From NCBI RefSeq assembly GCF_904846185.1, contig NZ_CAJGZQ010000016.1, positions 25,522 to 89,521 of the forward strand: a stretch of DNA of 64,000 nucleotides, given 5' to 3'. Source of the stretch: Psychrobacter immobilis. GTDB lineage: Bacteria; Pseudomonadota; Gammaproteobacteria; Pseudomonadales; Moraxellaceae. The notes beneath the pieces are model-generated. The model worked only from the letters and a program-made list of their open reading frames with translations, did not search any database and was not told where the DNA came from. This document shows positions 27,085 through 36,642 of this stretch, piece after piece. The position numbers and the translations under genes are program-made. Numbering within the stretch: position 1 is the first letter of the stretch; every line of letters starts with the position of its first letter.

Positions 27085-29280
27085 TTACCAATGGTAGCTG
27101 GCGCCAAGTAACCACTCGCGATTATCAATGGGACGATAGTCACTGGTATCGGTGACAGCGCGCTGCACATCAAAGATATTATTAATCGCTGCATACAAGC
27201 TCAAGTTTGCAGTTGCGTCATAATTGAGCTTGCTATCGAGCGTCCACCAAGACGGTGAATACGCTTGCTCGCTGGTACTAATCAGCTGTTTGGATTCATA
27301 ATTGAGGCGCGGGATCAGCTGTAATTTGTCATTAAGCTGATAATCTAGTGCCAGCATCGCTTTGTGATTGGGCTTATAGGTCAGCTCGGTATCTGTCACA
27401 TTGTTATGCGTTTTTAAATAAGCATAGCTGGCTTGCAGTTTGGCGCGCTCGTCCACTTGCCAGTCAAGGCCAATATCGCCGCCATAAGTTTTGGCACTAT
27501 CGACGTTCATATATTTATAAATGGCGATGTTAGCGTCGAAGGTAGCGTTGTCCTCGTCGGTCTGAATCAGGTCATCTATCTCGTTATAAAAACCATTGAC
27601 CGTCAAATTCATGGTGTCGCTCAGTTGACCTTGATAGCCGATCTGGTAACTGGTTGAGGTTTCAGGCTGCAAGTCGGGGTTGCCCATGACTTTATAACCC
27701 AAATTGCTATGGTCAAAGACGTAGTAGCGTTCTTTCAGGTTGGGCACGCGATAACCACCGCCAATACTGCTACGAAAGACATGGTCACGACCGCTGGCAT
27801 CCAAATGGTTGTATTTGAGTGATACTTTCGGCGCTGTATGACCACCAAAGTCTTCATCGTTTTGATAGCGAACACCGCTCAACACTTCCCAGTTATCGCC
27901 AATCAGCCAATCATCTTGTAGATATAGCTCACCGACATCACGGCTGACGTCATCGCTGATAAGCTCGCTGACTTGGTTTTTCGTTTGGCTTAACTTGTCT
28001 TGCTGAACCTGACCGCCGACTTGGATAAGATGAAGGTGCTTATCGGATAGCAATAGCTCAGGTAGATCGAGCTGGGCTTGCGCCAACGTCGTACTAATTT
28101 CTGTATCACGGGCACTAGTGATGGCTTGCTGTGTTTTAGTATTGGATTCGCTTTGATATTCCTCATGCAGCGCTTGAGCGGACAATCGATAAGTCTTGCT
28201 GCGATCATCGACATGCGGCGCGATATCAGCGCGTGCACCGACACTAAAGCGCTGCTTGGTGATGTGCTCATCTCTTTGCTGTGCCAAATAGCGCGGCGCG
28301 ACATAATAATTAAAGCGACTAATATCATCTTCTTTATAGTGGCTGGCTTCTAGCCAATATTGAGAATTTTTGACCAGTCGGCTATCGTTGCGGTCATTGT
28401 TATTACCTGATGTGTCGTTACCGTCAGGGCGGTAGCTGAGGCGAGCACTGACTTGTGATTGCTCGCTGGCATCTTTTAATCTGGGCCATGCTTCATGGTC
28501 TAAGCTTAAGCCATCATTATCCAGATACGAGCCTGATAGACGCGCGTGAAAGCGCTGGTTTTTATCCAATGCCCCTTCCACGCTGGCTTCTACATAGCGC
28601 TTATTGGCATCTAGCTTTTTACCAGATGGATTTTGCTGCCCATTGCTGGCAATCTCGGTGGTGATATGTCCTGTTGCCGCGCCAATGGGTTTGGTGATGA
28701 TATTAATGACGCCGCCCATCGCCGCGCTACCAAACTGCGCTGACGCCGCTCCTTGCACCACCTCTATCTGTTCGATATCCATATTCATATATTGATTCAA
28801 GTTTACTGTCGAGCCAGTGCTTGCCGTAATCGGTAAACCGTCAATCAACACCAATACTTGATCACCCGTGAAGCCTTGCATGCTGACTTCGTAACCTGTC
28901 TTGCCGTGGACTTCACGTAAGTAGACATTGGGCAACAAGGCCAGCGCTTCTTTTAAAGTATGCGCATGGTTGTCATCGAGCTGCTGGCGACTGAGTACTT
29001 GCAGGGCAACTGGCGCATCACTTAAAGCGCGCTCAGAGCGAGTCGCCGTTACCACGATAGGGTCTAAACGCGTGCTCGGCATGGCTGCATCGTCGGTCAT
29101 ATCACCATTCGTCTCTGCGAAAATTGGCGCTGCTTGGGCTGAAACTGACGTAAATGCAAACAATGCTAATGCCACACTTATGGCTAATGGGCTACGACGC
29201 AGCAGTGAGGGATGGGTGTTTAGTCCCGTATGAGTCAACGATAAATCAAACGCTAAAATTGACATAAATAAAACAGCCAT
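27085..29280 (-). CDS. hmuR: TonB-dependent haem/haemoglobin receptor
   Basis: This 731-residue outer-membrane receptor has a leader ending in SAQAAPIFAE, a TonB-box region LDPIVVTATRSE, a plug with VEVVQGAASAQFGSAAMGG and VINIITKP, and a barrel segment with YRVPNLKERYYVFDHSNLG and GNPDLQPE. The last two correspond to the FRAP and NPNL motifs of haem receptors, with conservative changes. It imports haem into the periplasm with energy from TonB. Neither ATG (29280 or 29265) has a strong ribosome site, so the start is uncertain. It is transcribed away from the haem-processing genes, with paired Fur boxes between. Confidence 0.9.
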   Translation of the reverse strand: MAVLFMSILAFDLSLTHTGLNTHPSLLRRSPLAISVALALFAFTSVSAQAAPIFAETNGDMTDDAAMPSTRLDPIVVTATRSERALSDAPVALQVLSRQQLDDNHAHTLKEALALLPNVYLREVHGKTGYEVSMQGFTGDQVLVLIDGLPITASTGSTVNLNQYMNMDIEQIEVVQGAASAQFGSAAMGGVINIITKPIGAATGHITTEIASNGQQNPSGKKLDANKRYVEASVEGALDKNQRFHARLSGSYLDNDGLSLDHEAWPRLKDASEQSQVSARLSYRPDGNDTSGNNNDRNDSRLVKNSQYWLEASHYKEDDISRFNYYVAPRYLAQQRDEHITKQRFSVGARADIAPHVDDRSKTYRLSAQALHEEYQSESNTKTQQAITSARDTEISTTLAQAQLDLPELLLSDKHLHLIQVGGQVQQDKLSQTKNQVSELISDDVSRDVGELYLQDDWLIGDNWEVLSGVRYQNDEDFGGHTAPKVSLKYNHLDASGRDHVFRSSIGGGYRVPNLKERYYVFDHSNLGYKVMGNPDLQPETSTSYQIGYQGQLSDTMNLTVNGFYNEIDDLIQTDEDNATFDANIAIYKYMNVDSAKTYGGDIGLDWQVDERAKLQASYAYLKTHNNVTDTELTYKPNHKAMLALDYQLNDKLQLIPRLNYESKQLISTSEQAYSPSWWTLDSKLNYDATANLSLYAAINNIFDVQRAVTDTSDYRPIDNREWLLGASYHW

Positions 29281-29431
29281 CGTAAAAAGAGAAAGTAAGA
29301 AAGTCGCGTTGCTTAAAGACCTTTTGCTACAAAAAGAGCGATCTAAAGCGACCTTTTCATAGTATTAATTATTAAAGGTTTGGTTACTTGATTCACTAGA
29401 TTAAGTAACAAAGCCCAGACATAGTATTTCA

Positions 29432-29450
29432 AACGATAATAATTATCAAG
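29432..29450. promoter_or_regulatory. Fur box 1 in the divergent haem promoter region
   Basis: aacgataataattatcaag contains the symmetrical core gataataattatc at 29435-29447. It lies between the divergent haem receptor and HmuS genes. Confidence 0.65.
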
Positions 29451-29455
29451 ATGTA

Positions 29456-29474
29456 AATGATAATTATTATTATT
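29456..29474. promoter_or_regulatory. Fur box 2 in the divergent haem promoter region
   Basis: aatgataattattattatt follows 24 bp after the first box start to start. The two boxes could repress both directions when iron is plentiful. Confidence 0.65.
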
Positions 29475-29745
29475 TACAAAGTGAAAAAATGTTGCCATAA
29501 TGATTTCGTCCGAAGCTTAGAGACAAAATTATAAATGATGAACTAGCAGCGATAATTGCTAACAGCCTGCTTGATAAATACACCCTTGCTGCATCATTGC
29601 AAGACCTGTAGTACAGCAGGCATTGGTTTTATCAAATATCAATCATAGGCATCGTCGCTGCTATTTTCTGAAGATATTCATATCTCAATACTACATAGCC
29701 AAGATCATTGGCTTTTTTACTGCTATTTATTTTATGGAGACCATC

Positions 29746-30879
29746 ATGAGTCAACCGTTATCGTTAACCAAAAAAAATACTGAGCTGTGGCAACAGTACC
29801 AAGCATTAAAAGCAAAGACACCGATGTTATTTCCTACAGAAGGAGCGGCTGCGCTAGGTGTCAGCGAATTTGAGCTGATGTTAGCCTCCCCTTATAGCCA
29901 GTATATGGGTGATCAGTGCAAAGCTGTATTAAAGCAATTTGAAAAATTTGGTGAAATGGAAAGCATTGTCAGAAACGAGCTGGCCGTGCATGAAAAAACA
30001 GCGCCATATCATAATCTTAAGCTTGGCGAAAAGATGGGATTGGCACTCAATGTGGGTGGTCTAGATTTGCGATTCTTTATGTGGCAATGGCAGCATATGC
30101 TGGCGGTAGCGGATACTAGCCGCGCGGATAAGCCCTCTTATAGTATTCAGTTCTATAACGCCCAAGGTGCTGCTATCGACAAAGTGTATCTACGAGAGTT
30201 AAGCGCTGAGACTATTGCACGCTGGCAAGCGATGATTCAGGAGCAGCAGCAAACGGTGAATAATGAGACGCTGACGTTAGAGGCACAAGAACCACTTAAT
30301 GACTGGCGTTACAAGGCATTAAGTGAAGATGCGCGCGCGCAGTTACAGCAAGGCTGGCAAGCGATGACAGACGTGCATCAATTCCACTCATTATTAAAAA
30401 ATCTCGATATCGATCGTGCTAGTAGCTACCGTCAAGCACCAGAGCAGATGACGCAGCAGCTTGATATTAGCGCGGTCGAAGCGGTATTTGAGCAAGCGCG
30501 TGATGCCAAATGCCCGATTATGATATTTGTCGGTAATAGTGGTCTGGTGCAGATTCAGACTGGCACCGTGCAGACACTCAAGCGCATGGGCGATTGGTTT
30601 AATATTTTAGATAAAGACCATAATAACTTTACGCTGCATTTAAAAGATAAAGCATTGGAGCAAGTATGGAGCGTTAAGCGCCCAACTAAAGACGGCATCG
30701 TGACTTGTATCGAAGGTTTTGATGGTCACGGCGTCAGTATTTTTAGCGTGTTCGGTCAGAGAATTGAAGGCACGCCTGAGCTTGAAGCATGGCAGCAAAT
30801 TGTCTCGACGATCATCGAAACGCATTCGTATGCAGAATCCTTAGCAGCAGTTGCAATGGCTGAAGCAGAGAGCGTGTAA
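29746..30879 (+). CDS. hmuS: HemS/HmuS-type haem-degrading or haem-carrier protein
   Basis: This protein of about 377 residues is a two-repeat HemS-family member. The ATG at 29746 has GGAGA before it; the frame runs open from 29623. Repeat 1 has LMLASPYSQYMGDQCKAV and VRNELAVHEKT; repeat 2 has CPIMIFVGNSGLVQIQTG and FNILDKDHNNFTLHL. These wordings match cytoplasmic proteins that accept haem from the ABC importer and break it down or pass it on. It is the first gene of a rightward haem unit (HmuS, HmuT, HmuU, HmuV), divergent from the receptor and behind Fur boxes. Confidence 0.9.
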   Translation: MSQPLSLTKKNTELWQQYQALKAKTPMLFPTEGAAALGVSEFELMLASPYSQYMGDQCKAVLKQFEKFGEMESIVRNELAVHEKTAPYHNLKLGEKMGLALNVGGLDLRFFMWQWQHMLAVADTSRADKPSYSIQFYNAQGAAIDKVYLRELSAETIARWQAMIQEQQQTVNNETLTLEAQEPLNDWRYKALSEDARAQLQQGWQAMTDVHQFHSLLKNLDIDRASSYRQAPEQMTQQLDISAVEAVFEQARDAKCPIMIFVGNSGLVQIQTGTVQTLKRMGDWFNILDKDHNNFTLHLKDKALEQVWSVKRPTKDGIVTCIEGFDGHGVSIFSVFGQRIEGTPELEAWQQIVSTIIETHSYAESLAAVAMAEAESV

Positions 30880-31029
30880 ACCCGTCATAAAAAATCAGCA
30901 AATTTTGCGATATTGACACTCACATAACGGATAAGCCATAGCTGTTGTGTGAGTTATTTGGGATGCTTAATACACGTTAATGGTTCTGTTAATAGTGTCA
31001 TTTTTTACGTTAGCAAATTAGGAATGCTT

Positions 31030-31887
31030 ATGTCTTCTGCATTATCAAAAACAGTAATAACTCACGCAGTGATAAATAAAAAATTGATGAGTCGTGCTAT
31101 CAGTACTGCGGCTATTATTGGCGCATTTGCCGTGCCCTCACTTTCTGCCCAAGCTTATGATCGTATTGTCGCCATGAGTCCAGATGTTGCAGACGTCGTG
31201 GTGGCACTAGGAGCGACCAATAAGTTGGTTGGTAAAGATGCAACCAATCATAATCCAGCGTTAAAGAATGTACCAGCCGTGGGTATGCACCGTAATATCA
31301 CCGCCGAGTCAGTGTTGGCGGTCAAGCCTGATTTAGTGCTCGGCAGTTATATGGTGCAGCCTGCGAGTATTTATCAGCGCTTAAACGGCTTAAAAGTTAA
31401 AGCCGTCAATGTCGCGCCTAAAGAAGAGGTAAGCACCTTTGCCAACAGTATTAAATCTATCGGCAGTTACGTTGATAAAAAAGCTGAAGGGTCGCAGCTT
31501 GCGAAGCGTTGGAATACAGGGATGAGTCCAATGGCAAAGACGGGTAAGCGTTATTTATTAAGTTACGATGGTCGTATCGTTGCAGGCAAAGGCACGGTAG
31601 GGGATGAGTTGATTCGCCGAGCTGGTGGGATTAACGCTGCAAACGTATCGGGGTTAAAACCTATGTCCCGTGAAGGCTGGCTGGCCGCCAAGCCCGATGT
31701 CATTATTATTGCTGATCATAATCAGGAAGTGGTTGGTGGGGTCAGTAAATTTAGTAAGCGTCCAGAGGTTGCAGCAAGTGCCGCAGGCAAGAAGGGCGGC
31801 GTACATTTTTGGCCAGCAGATGACTTTCTGCGTTATGGCTTGCATTCGCCTGACGTCTTAAAAAAGCTGAACGCTGTAGCAAAATAG
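31030..31887 (+). CDS. hmuT: Haem ABC transporter substrate-binding protein
   Basis: This periplasmic protein has about 285 residues. The ATG at 31030 has AGGA seven bases before it; another ATG lies at 31024 and the frame opens at 30949. A signal peptide ends near PSLSAQA. The mature protein has the two-lobe BtuF/HmuT fold with YDRIVAMSPDVADVVVALG, LKPDLVLG-like VKPDLVLGSYM, and GWLAAKPDVIIIADH. It binds haem in the periplasm and delivers it to HmuUV. It is 150 bp after HmuS and 36 bp before HmuU. Confidence 0.9.
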   Translation: MSSALSKTVITHAVINKKLMSRAISTAAIIGAFAVPSLSAQAYDRIVAMSPDVADVVVALGATNKLVGKDATNHNPALKNVPAVGMHRNITAESVLAVKPDLVLGSYMVQPASIYQRLNGLKVKAVNVAPKEEVSTFANSIKSIGSYVDKKAEGSQLAKRWNTGMSPMAKTGKRYLLSYDGRIVAGKGTVGDELIRRAGGINAANVSGLKPMSREGWLAAKPDVIIIADHNQEVVGGVSKFSKRPEVAASAAGKKGGVHFWPADDFLRYGLHSPDVLKKLNAVAK

Positions 31888-31922
31888 CCTAAGCAAAAAT
31901 AATTTATCTCATATTCAACAAA

Positions 31923-32921
31923 ATGACATCTCACATGGCAAATACGATTTCTGCTTCTATTCCTACACAAACTAGAAAACATAAACATAGCCTCTACTAT
32001 ATTGCTGCCGCTGTCGTATCTTTACTGCTAATTTGGTTGGCGCTTGGTATTGGCTTTGGCGAATGGTCAAGTCCTAGCCATCTTGACGATACTATTTGGC
32101 AGCTACGCTATCCGCGTGTGGTGACGGCATTACTGGTTGGTATGGCATTGTCAGTTAGTGGTGCAGCATTACAGGCTTTATTTGAAAATCCTTTAGCGGA
32201 TCCAAGTTTAATCGGTACGTCAGGTGGCGCGGCGCTTGGTGTTGTTTTGGTTCTGGCATTGGGATTTGGTGGCATTGGGATACCGCTTGCTGCGTTTACC
32301 GGAAGCGTGCTGGTGTGCTTGTTTATTCTAGCTTGTCATCGGTTTTTAGGTGGTGGGCAGATGGGCTTGCTGATATTGGGATTTGTCATCAGTGCTTTTT
32401 GTGCTGCGGTGGTCAGCCTAATTTTATTCATGTCTGATGACATGGTGCTGCGCTCCGCGACCAATTGGCTGTCAGGCAGTATGGCGGAAGCGGGCTTTGT
32501 ACCGCTGCGATATTCAATTATTTCTATGGTTTTAGGCTTAGCGATTTTATTGCCGTTAGGTCGTCAGCTAGATGGACTGATGCTTGGTGAAGCCGCTGCT
32601 AAGTCCTTGGGTATCAAAGTGGGTGTGGTTCGTTGTTTGGTCGTGATTGCCTCGGCATTATTAACAGGGGCAGCGGTGTCTTTAGCAGGTGTCATTGGTT
32701 TTATTGGCATGATGGTGCCCAACCTATTGGCTATTCTGTTTGGTGGCGGACGTATGCGCCTCATGATTTGGTCTGGCTGGCTTGGCGCGATATTATTACT
32801 CGTCATTGATGGCGCGGCGCGGCATGTTGCTTATCCAGTGGATGTGCCCGTTGGCATCGTTTTAGCGTTGCTTGGCGGTCCATTCTTTATTTGGCTGTTT
32901 GTGCGTAGTAGCCGCCGTTAA
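31923..32921 (+). CDS. hmuU: Haem ABC transporter permease (FecCD family)
   Basis: This 332-residue permease has about ten membrane spans. FecCD family wording is clear: LRYPRVVTALLVGMALSVSG, ALFENPLADPSLIGTSGG, and VIGFIGMMVPNLLAILFGG. It forms the inner-membrane channel for haem with HmuT and HmuV. An in-frame ATG also occurs four codons later; neither start has a strong ribosome site. The ATPase gene follows almost at once. Confidence 0.92.
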   Translation: MTSHMANTISASIPTQTRKHKHSLYYIAAAVVSLLLIWLALGIGFGEWSSPSHLDDTIWQLRYPRVVTALLVGMALSVSGAALQALFENPLADPSLIGTSGGAALGVVLVLALGFGGIGIPLAAFTGSVLVCLFILACHRFLGGGQMGLLILGFVISAFCAAVVSLILFMSDDMVLRSATNWLSGSMAEAGFVPLRYSIISMVLGLAILLPLGRQLDGLMLGEAAAKSLGIKVGVVRCLVVIASALLTGAAVSLAGVIGFIGMMVPNLLAILFGGGRMRLMIWSGWLGAILLLVIDGAARHVAYPVDVPVGIVLALLGGPFFIWLFVRSSRR

Positions 32922-32936
32922 TTGGAGAGAGTGTTT

Positions 32937-33779
32937 ATGTTTCATTCGTATTTTACGGCTACATCAAAGACATCATTAGCGAGTCGAGACAGTCGTATAA
33001 ATAGTAGTGATACAGGCGAGCTGTTGTCGATGCAAGATATTCATATCTCGCATGGCCATAAAACATTGTTAAAGATAGACAAACTAACCGTGCCAAGCCA
33101 AAAGCTGGTCGCCTTTATCGGACCAAATGGCGCGGGTAAAAGCACGTTACTACATACGGTTTTAGGTCAACACACAGGAACCGCGCTTAAAACGGATGGT
33201 CACATTACGATTTACGGTCAGCCGATCAACGAGGTCATGAATGATGGTCATATCGCTTGGGTTGGACAACATGAGCGTTTTGAGCTGCCGTTAACGGTAT
33301 TGGATTATGCGCTGTTAGGAGTCTCGCCAAATCTTGCATGGTATCAGCGCCCAAATAGCCATCATGTTGAGCGCGCGCAACGTTTACTACAAGACTTTGA
33401 GTTATCAAGTTTGGTCAGTGCCCGCGTGCAAACCTTATCAGGCGGTGAAAAACAGCGCTTGGCTATCGTGCGTGCGCTAATGCAAGACACTAAAATCATG
33501 ATGTTTGATGAGCCGACCAATCATCTTGATATTCGCCATCAGCGTTTTTTACTGCATTATTTGCATAATTTGGTGCGACAGCAACGCAAAAGTATCTTGG
33601 TTGTGTTGCATGATTTGACCCATGCGCATCGCTATACTGATGAAGTGGTGCTATTAAACGGTGGACAAGTTGTTGCACAAGGAACGCCTAGTGAAGTGAT
33701 GACACGCTCGCAATTAAGCGATGTTTATGATGTCGATATTAAGGTGCATCAAACTGAAGATGGTTTGGTGTTTATATGA
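32937..33779 (+). CDS. hmuV: Haem ABC transporter ATP-binding protein
   Basis: This ATPase has about 280 residues. The frame opens with a TTG at 32922, but the ATG at 32937 has GGAGAG at good distance. It has Walker A GPNGAGKST, signature LSGGEKQR, Walker B IMMFDEPTNHLD and an H-loop in VVLHDLTHAHRY. It powers haem import with HmuU and ends the haem transcript, as a strong terminator follows. Confidence 0.92.
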   Translation: MFHSYFTATSKTSLASRDSRINSSDTGELLSMQDIHISHGHKTLLKIDKLTVPSQKLVAFIGPNGAGKSTLLHTVLGQHTGTALKTDGHITIYGQPINEVMNDGHIAWVGQHERFELPLTVLDYALLGVSPNLAWYQRPNSHHVERAQRLLQDFELSSLVSARVQTLSGGEKQRLAIVRALMQDTKIMMFDEPTNHLDIRHQRFLLHYLHNLVRQQRKSILVVLHDLTHAHRYTDEVVLLNGGQVVAQGTPSEVMTRSQLSDVYDVDIKVHQTEDGLVFI

Positions 33780-33877
33780 TTCTGAGCACTTGAGCCATTA
33801 TTCCGACTTTACGATAGGCATTTGATGATCAACTTGGCTTTTTAATCTGTATATATCGCACGGATTTATTCGGCAGT

Positions 33878-33922
33878 AAAAAACCCTTCATGCTATATAA
33901 ATAATAGGATGAAGGGTTTTTT
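33878..33922 (+). terminator. Intrinsic terminator after HmuV
   Basis: aaaaaacccttcat pairs with atgaagggtttttt. It has T-runs on both strands and closes the haem operon. Confidence 0.85.
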
Positions 33923-33957
33923 CACATCTTAACTATTGTAGTGAAGCAAATATTTTT

Positions 33958-34000
33958 AATATAACTATGCAAAATATAACTATGCAAAATATAACCATAC
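33958..34000. repeat. 15-bp direct repeats before the MacA-like gene
   Basis: Two copies of aatataactatgcaa and a partial third (aatataaccatac) follow one another. No function is evident. The rest of the 347-bp gap holds the HmuV terminator and probably the efflux promoter. Confidence 0.5.
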
Positions 34001-34126
34001 TAATAGGATAGTTTTCAGTTAATAAATAATTTTAAACCTAAAAAATTTTGCAGTAAACTCGCATAACGATCGGATTTAGTAGAAACTGTAAACCACTAGG
34101 TATTTGTTCTGAACGGGAGAAACTCA

Positions 34127-35368
34127 TTGCGCGCTATTCCTTATAAACTGATTGTTAGCGCACTACTGCTCATCATTGTTGCGGGATTTTTTGCCTTTCG
34201 CTGGTGGCAAGGACCACTATTACCAAGCTATAGAATATCTTCGATGCCTTTGGTGCAGACGGTCGTAGCGACTGGACGGGTCGTTGCCGTATCAAATACT
34301 GACATTGGTAGCGAGATATCAGGTGTCGTATTAGAGCGACGGGTAGCAGAAGGCGAACAAGTCGCTGCAGGAGATTTATTATTAGTACTAAGCTCCGATG
34401 ACGTTGCAGCCCAAGTGCGGCAAGCAGAAGCCGAGTTGGCGGAATTGATTAGTAGCACTCGTCCACAGGCAGCAATAGATTTGGCAAATGCCGAAGTAGC
34501 GTTGGCGCAAGCTGACCGTAATGTCGAGCGTAGGCGCGAATTGGCTGCTATCTCGGCCATCTCTGATGAGGAAATGGAGCAAGCGATTCAAGCCCAAGCC
34601 CAAGCACGCAATGACCTTGAAAATGCACGCCTGAGAGCGAATGCACTCTCCTCTGGTGGTGTTGAAGAAGATTTATTACGTGCTCGTATCGCTGCATTGC
34701 AGGCTCAGCTCAATAAAGCGCAAGTACGTAGCAAAGTATCAGGCACTATTCTGACCCGAAATGTAGAAATAGGCGATTTGGTACAGCCAGGTCAGAGCTT
34801 GTTTACTATTGCCCTCGATGGTAAGACTGAAATAAGAGTACCGCTTGATGAACGTAATTTATCTCGGTTGGCTTTGCAGCAACCGGCTGTTGCTATTGCC
34901 GATGCCTATCCAGATAAACCGTTCCCCGTACGTATTAGTTTCATTGCACCAAGTATAGATCCGCAACGCGGTACGGTAGAGGTGAGATTGTCCGTCGATC
35001 CTGTACCTGATTTTTTGCGTCAAGACATGACAGTATCAGTGAATATCGAAACGGATCAACGCGCAAAAGCCTTAGTCATTCCTAATGATGCACTAGCCAA
35101 TGTTAAAGAAGACAGCGCCGAAGTATTATTATTGCGTGATGGTAAAACACAACGTCGAGTAGTGAAATTAGGGTTACGCGGGCTATCAGCATCAGAGGTG
35201 CTCTCAGGACTGAGCGCAGGTGATGAGATATTGGTTGATGCGACAGTCTCACTGGCTGATGGAAAAAGAGTGAGAACCGCGCTTCAAGCAGCACCTTTTG
35301 CCGCTCCTGATGCTGACAAGATAACGACGGTAAGTGATAAGAGCCAAGCAGCGGAGACAGTCAATTGA
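34127..35368 (+). CDS. MacA/HlyD-type periplasmic adaptor protein
   Basis: This 413-residue membrane-fusion protein has one N-terminal anchor (about residues 8-25), a barrel-sandwich hybrid split by a long helical hairpin (about residues 95-200, rich in Ala, Gln, Glu), and C-terminal beta-barrel domains. The lipoyl-like halves show GSEISGVVLERRVAEGEQV and ILTRNVEIGDLVQPGQSLF. It links an inner-membrane ABC transporter to an outer-membrane channel. The start is a TTG, supported by a strong GGGAGA site; there is no alternative ATG near. The permease and ATPase genes overlap behind it. No outer-membrane channel gene is present. Confidence 0.88.
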   Translation: MRAIPYKLIVSALLLIIVAGFFAFRWWQGPLLPSYRISSMPLVQTVVATGRVVAVSNTDIGSEISGVVLERRVAEGEQVAAGDLLLVLSSDDVAAQVRQAEAELAELISSTRPQAAIDLANAEVALAQADRNVERRRELAAISAISDEEMEQAIQAQAQARNDLENARLRANALSSGGVEEDLLRARIAALQAQLNKAQVRSKVSGTILTRNVEIGDLVQPGQSLFTIALDGKTEIRVPLDERNLSRLALQQPAVAIADAYPDKPFPVRISFIAPSIDPQRGTVEVRLSVDPVPDFLRQDMTVSVNIETDQRAKALVIPNDALANVKEDSAEVLLLRDGKTQRRVVKLGLRGLSASEVLSGLSAGDEILVDATVSLADGKRVRTALQAAPFAAPDADKITTVSDKSQAAETVN

Positions 35369-36642
35369 CGGCTTTTTTCGGTAGACTATGGATTGATGCC
35401 ACTATTGCCATCAGTTTTTTACGCGAGGGACGAGTACAGTCGTTGATGATTACTCTGGGAGTGGCGATAGGTGTTGCCGTTATTATATTTATCACCGCAC
35501 TCATCCAAGGATTACAGACCAACCTTATTGAAAGCACCCTTGGCAGTCAGGCACATATTCGCTTAGTAGCGCCAGACGAAGTAAACCTAATAGCGCCGTC
35601 TGCTGATACGCTGCAACTGATACAAGAGGACAAGCGTCCACAGCGGCTACGTTCTATTAATAATTGGCAGCAAATCACTGACACGCTAGATCAACTGCCC
35701 TTATTAACTGCCGTATCGCCAAACGTGTCTGGGCCTGGGTTTGTCCGGCGTGGTGAGGCATTAGAGTCGGTGATACTAGTAGGTACTGACTTGGCGCGCT
35801 ATCAGAATATAATCCCACTTGATGAATACTTAATCAGTGGTGAGCTGCGAGTGGGCGCAGATAATGTATTGATTGGTAGTGAACTGGCTAAAGATTTGGG
35901 TGTTGAGGTCGGCAGCAAATTACGTTTGGACACAGGTCAAGACAGTGATGATAATGGCAACAATAATCTGAGTAACAACTTTGGTAGCAACCTTAGTAAC
36001 AACAGCGCTGTAGTCAATATCGCTGGTATATTTGAGCTCGGCGTACGAGAGCTTGATGCGCGCTACGTCTATCTAGACTTAAAACAAGCGCAGTCATTAC
36101 TTAACCTACCGGGCGGTATCACAGTCATTGATTTGACGGTTGAAGATATCTTTGAGGCGGAGGAAATCGCTGCACAAGTGGGTCGTTTGACCTCACTGCA
36201 AGCAGAAAGCTGGATTGAAACCAACGCCCAACTGCTGAGTGGTCTCACGGCTCAAAGTTTATCTAGCAATATGATTGTTGTTTTTGTGGCGATCTCAGTA
36301 GCTTTTGGTATTGCCAGTGTGCTATCGGTCAGTGTGGTTCAGCGTACGCGCGAGATTGGTATCTTACGAGCCATGGGTGCAACTCGTCAGCAAATCCTAC
36401 GAATATTCTTAATTCAAGGGGCTATATTTGGCTTGTTAGGCTCTATTGTCGGTAGTGGTGTCAGCTATATATTGGTCTGGTCTTTTAATACTTTTGGGCC
36501 CGACATATTTACAATTCCCATATCGATAAACCTGATCTTAGTGACTATGTCGTTAGCAACGCTAACTGGTGTTATAGCAGCCGCTATTCCAGCGCGGCGC
36601 GCAGCAGCACTTGATCCAGTGGTGGCTATTCGTTATGTCTAA
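35365..36642 (+). CDS. MacB/FtsX-type ABC transporter permease
   Basis: This 425-residue permease has an N-terminal span (about residues 25-48), a large periplasmic domain and three C-terminal spans, the MacB/LolC-type topology. Typical wording is SLMITLGVAIGVAVIIF and QRTREIGILRAMGATRQQILRIF. The TTG start overlaps the adaptor's stop codon by 4 bases. The periplasmic domain contains a low-complexity Asn/Asp/Ser stretch (DSDDNGNNNLSNNFGSN), probably a loop insertion. The ATPase domain is a separate protein rather than fused as in MacB. Confidence 0.88.
   Translation: MTAFFGRLWIDATIAISFLREGRVQSLMITLGVAIGVAVIIFITALIQGLQTNLIESTLGSQAHIRLVAPDEVNLIAPSADTLQLIQEDKRPQRLRSINNWQQITDTLDQLPLLTAVSPNVSGPGFVRRGEALESVILVGTDLARYQNIIPLDEYLISGELRVGADNVLIGSELAKDLGVEVGSKLRLDTGQDSDDNGNNNLSNNFGSNLSNNSAVVNIAGIFELGVRELDARYVYLDLKQAQSLLNLPGGITVIDLTVEDIFEAEEIAAQVGRLTSLQAESWIETNAQLLSGLTAQSLSSNMIVVFVAISVAFGIASVLSVSVVQRTREIGILRAMGATRQQILRIFLIQGAIFGLLGSIVGSGVSYILVWSFNTFGPDIFTIPISINLILVTMSLATLTGVIAAAIPARRAAALDPVVAIRYV

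Noticed and set aside
28078..28353. Open frames opposite the TonB receptors and other long genes
   Set aside because: They are antisense shadows of well-supported genes with no ribosome sites or domain signals.
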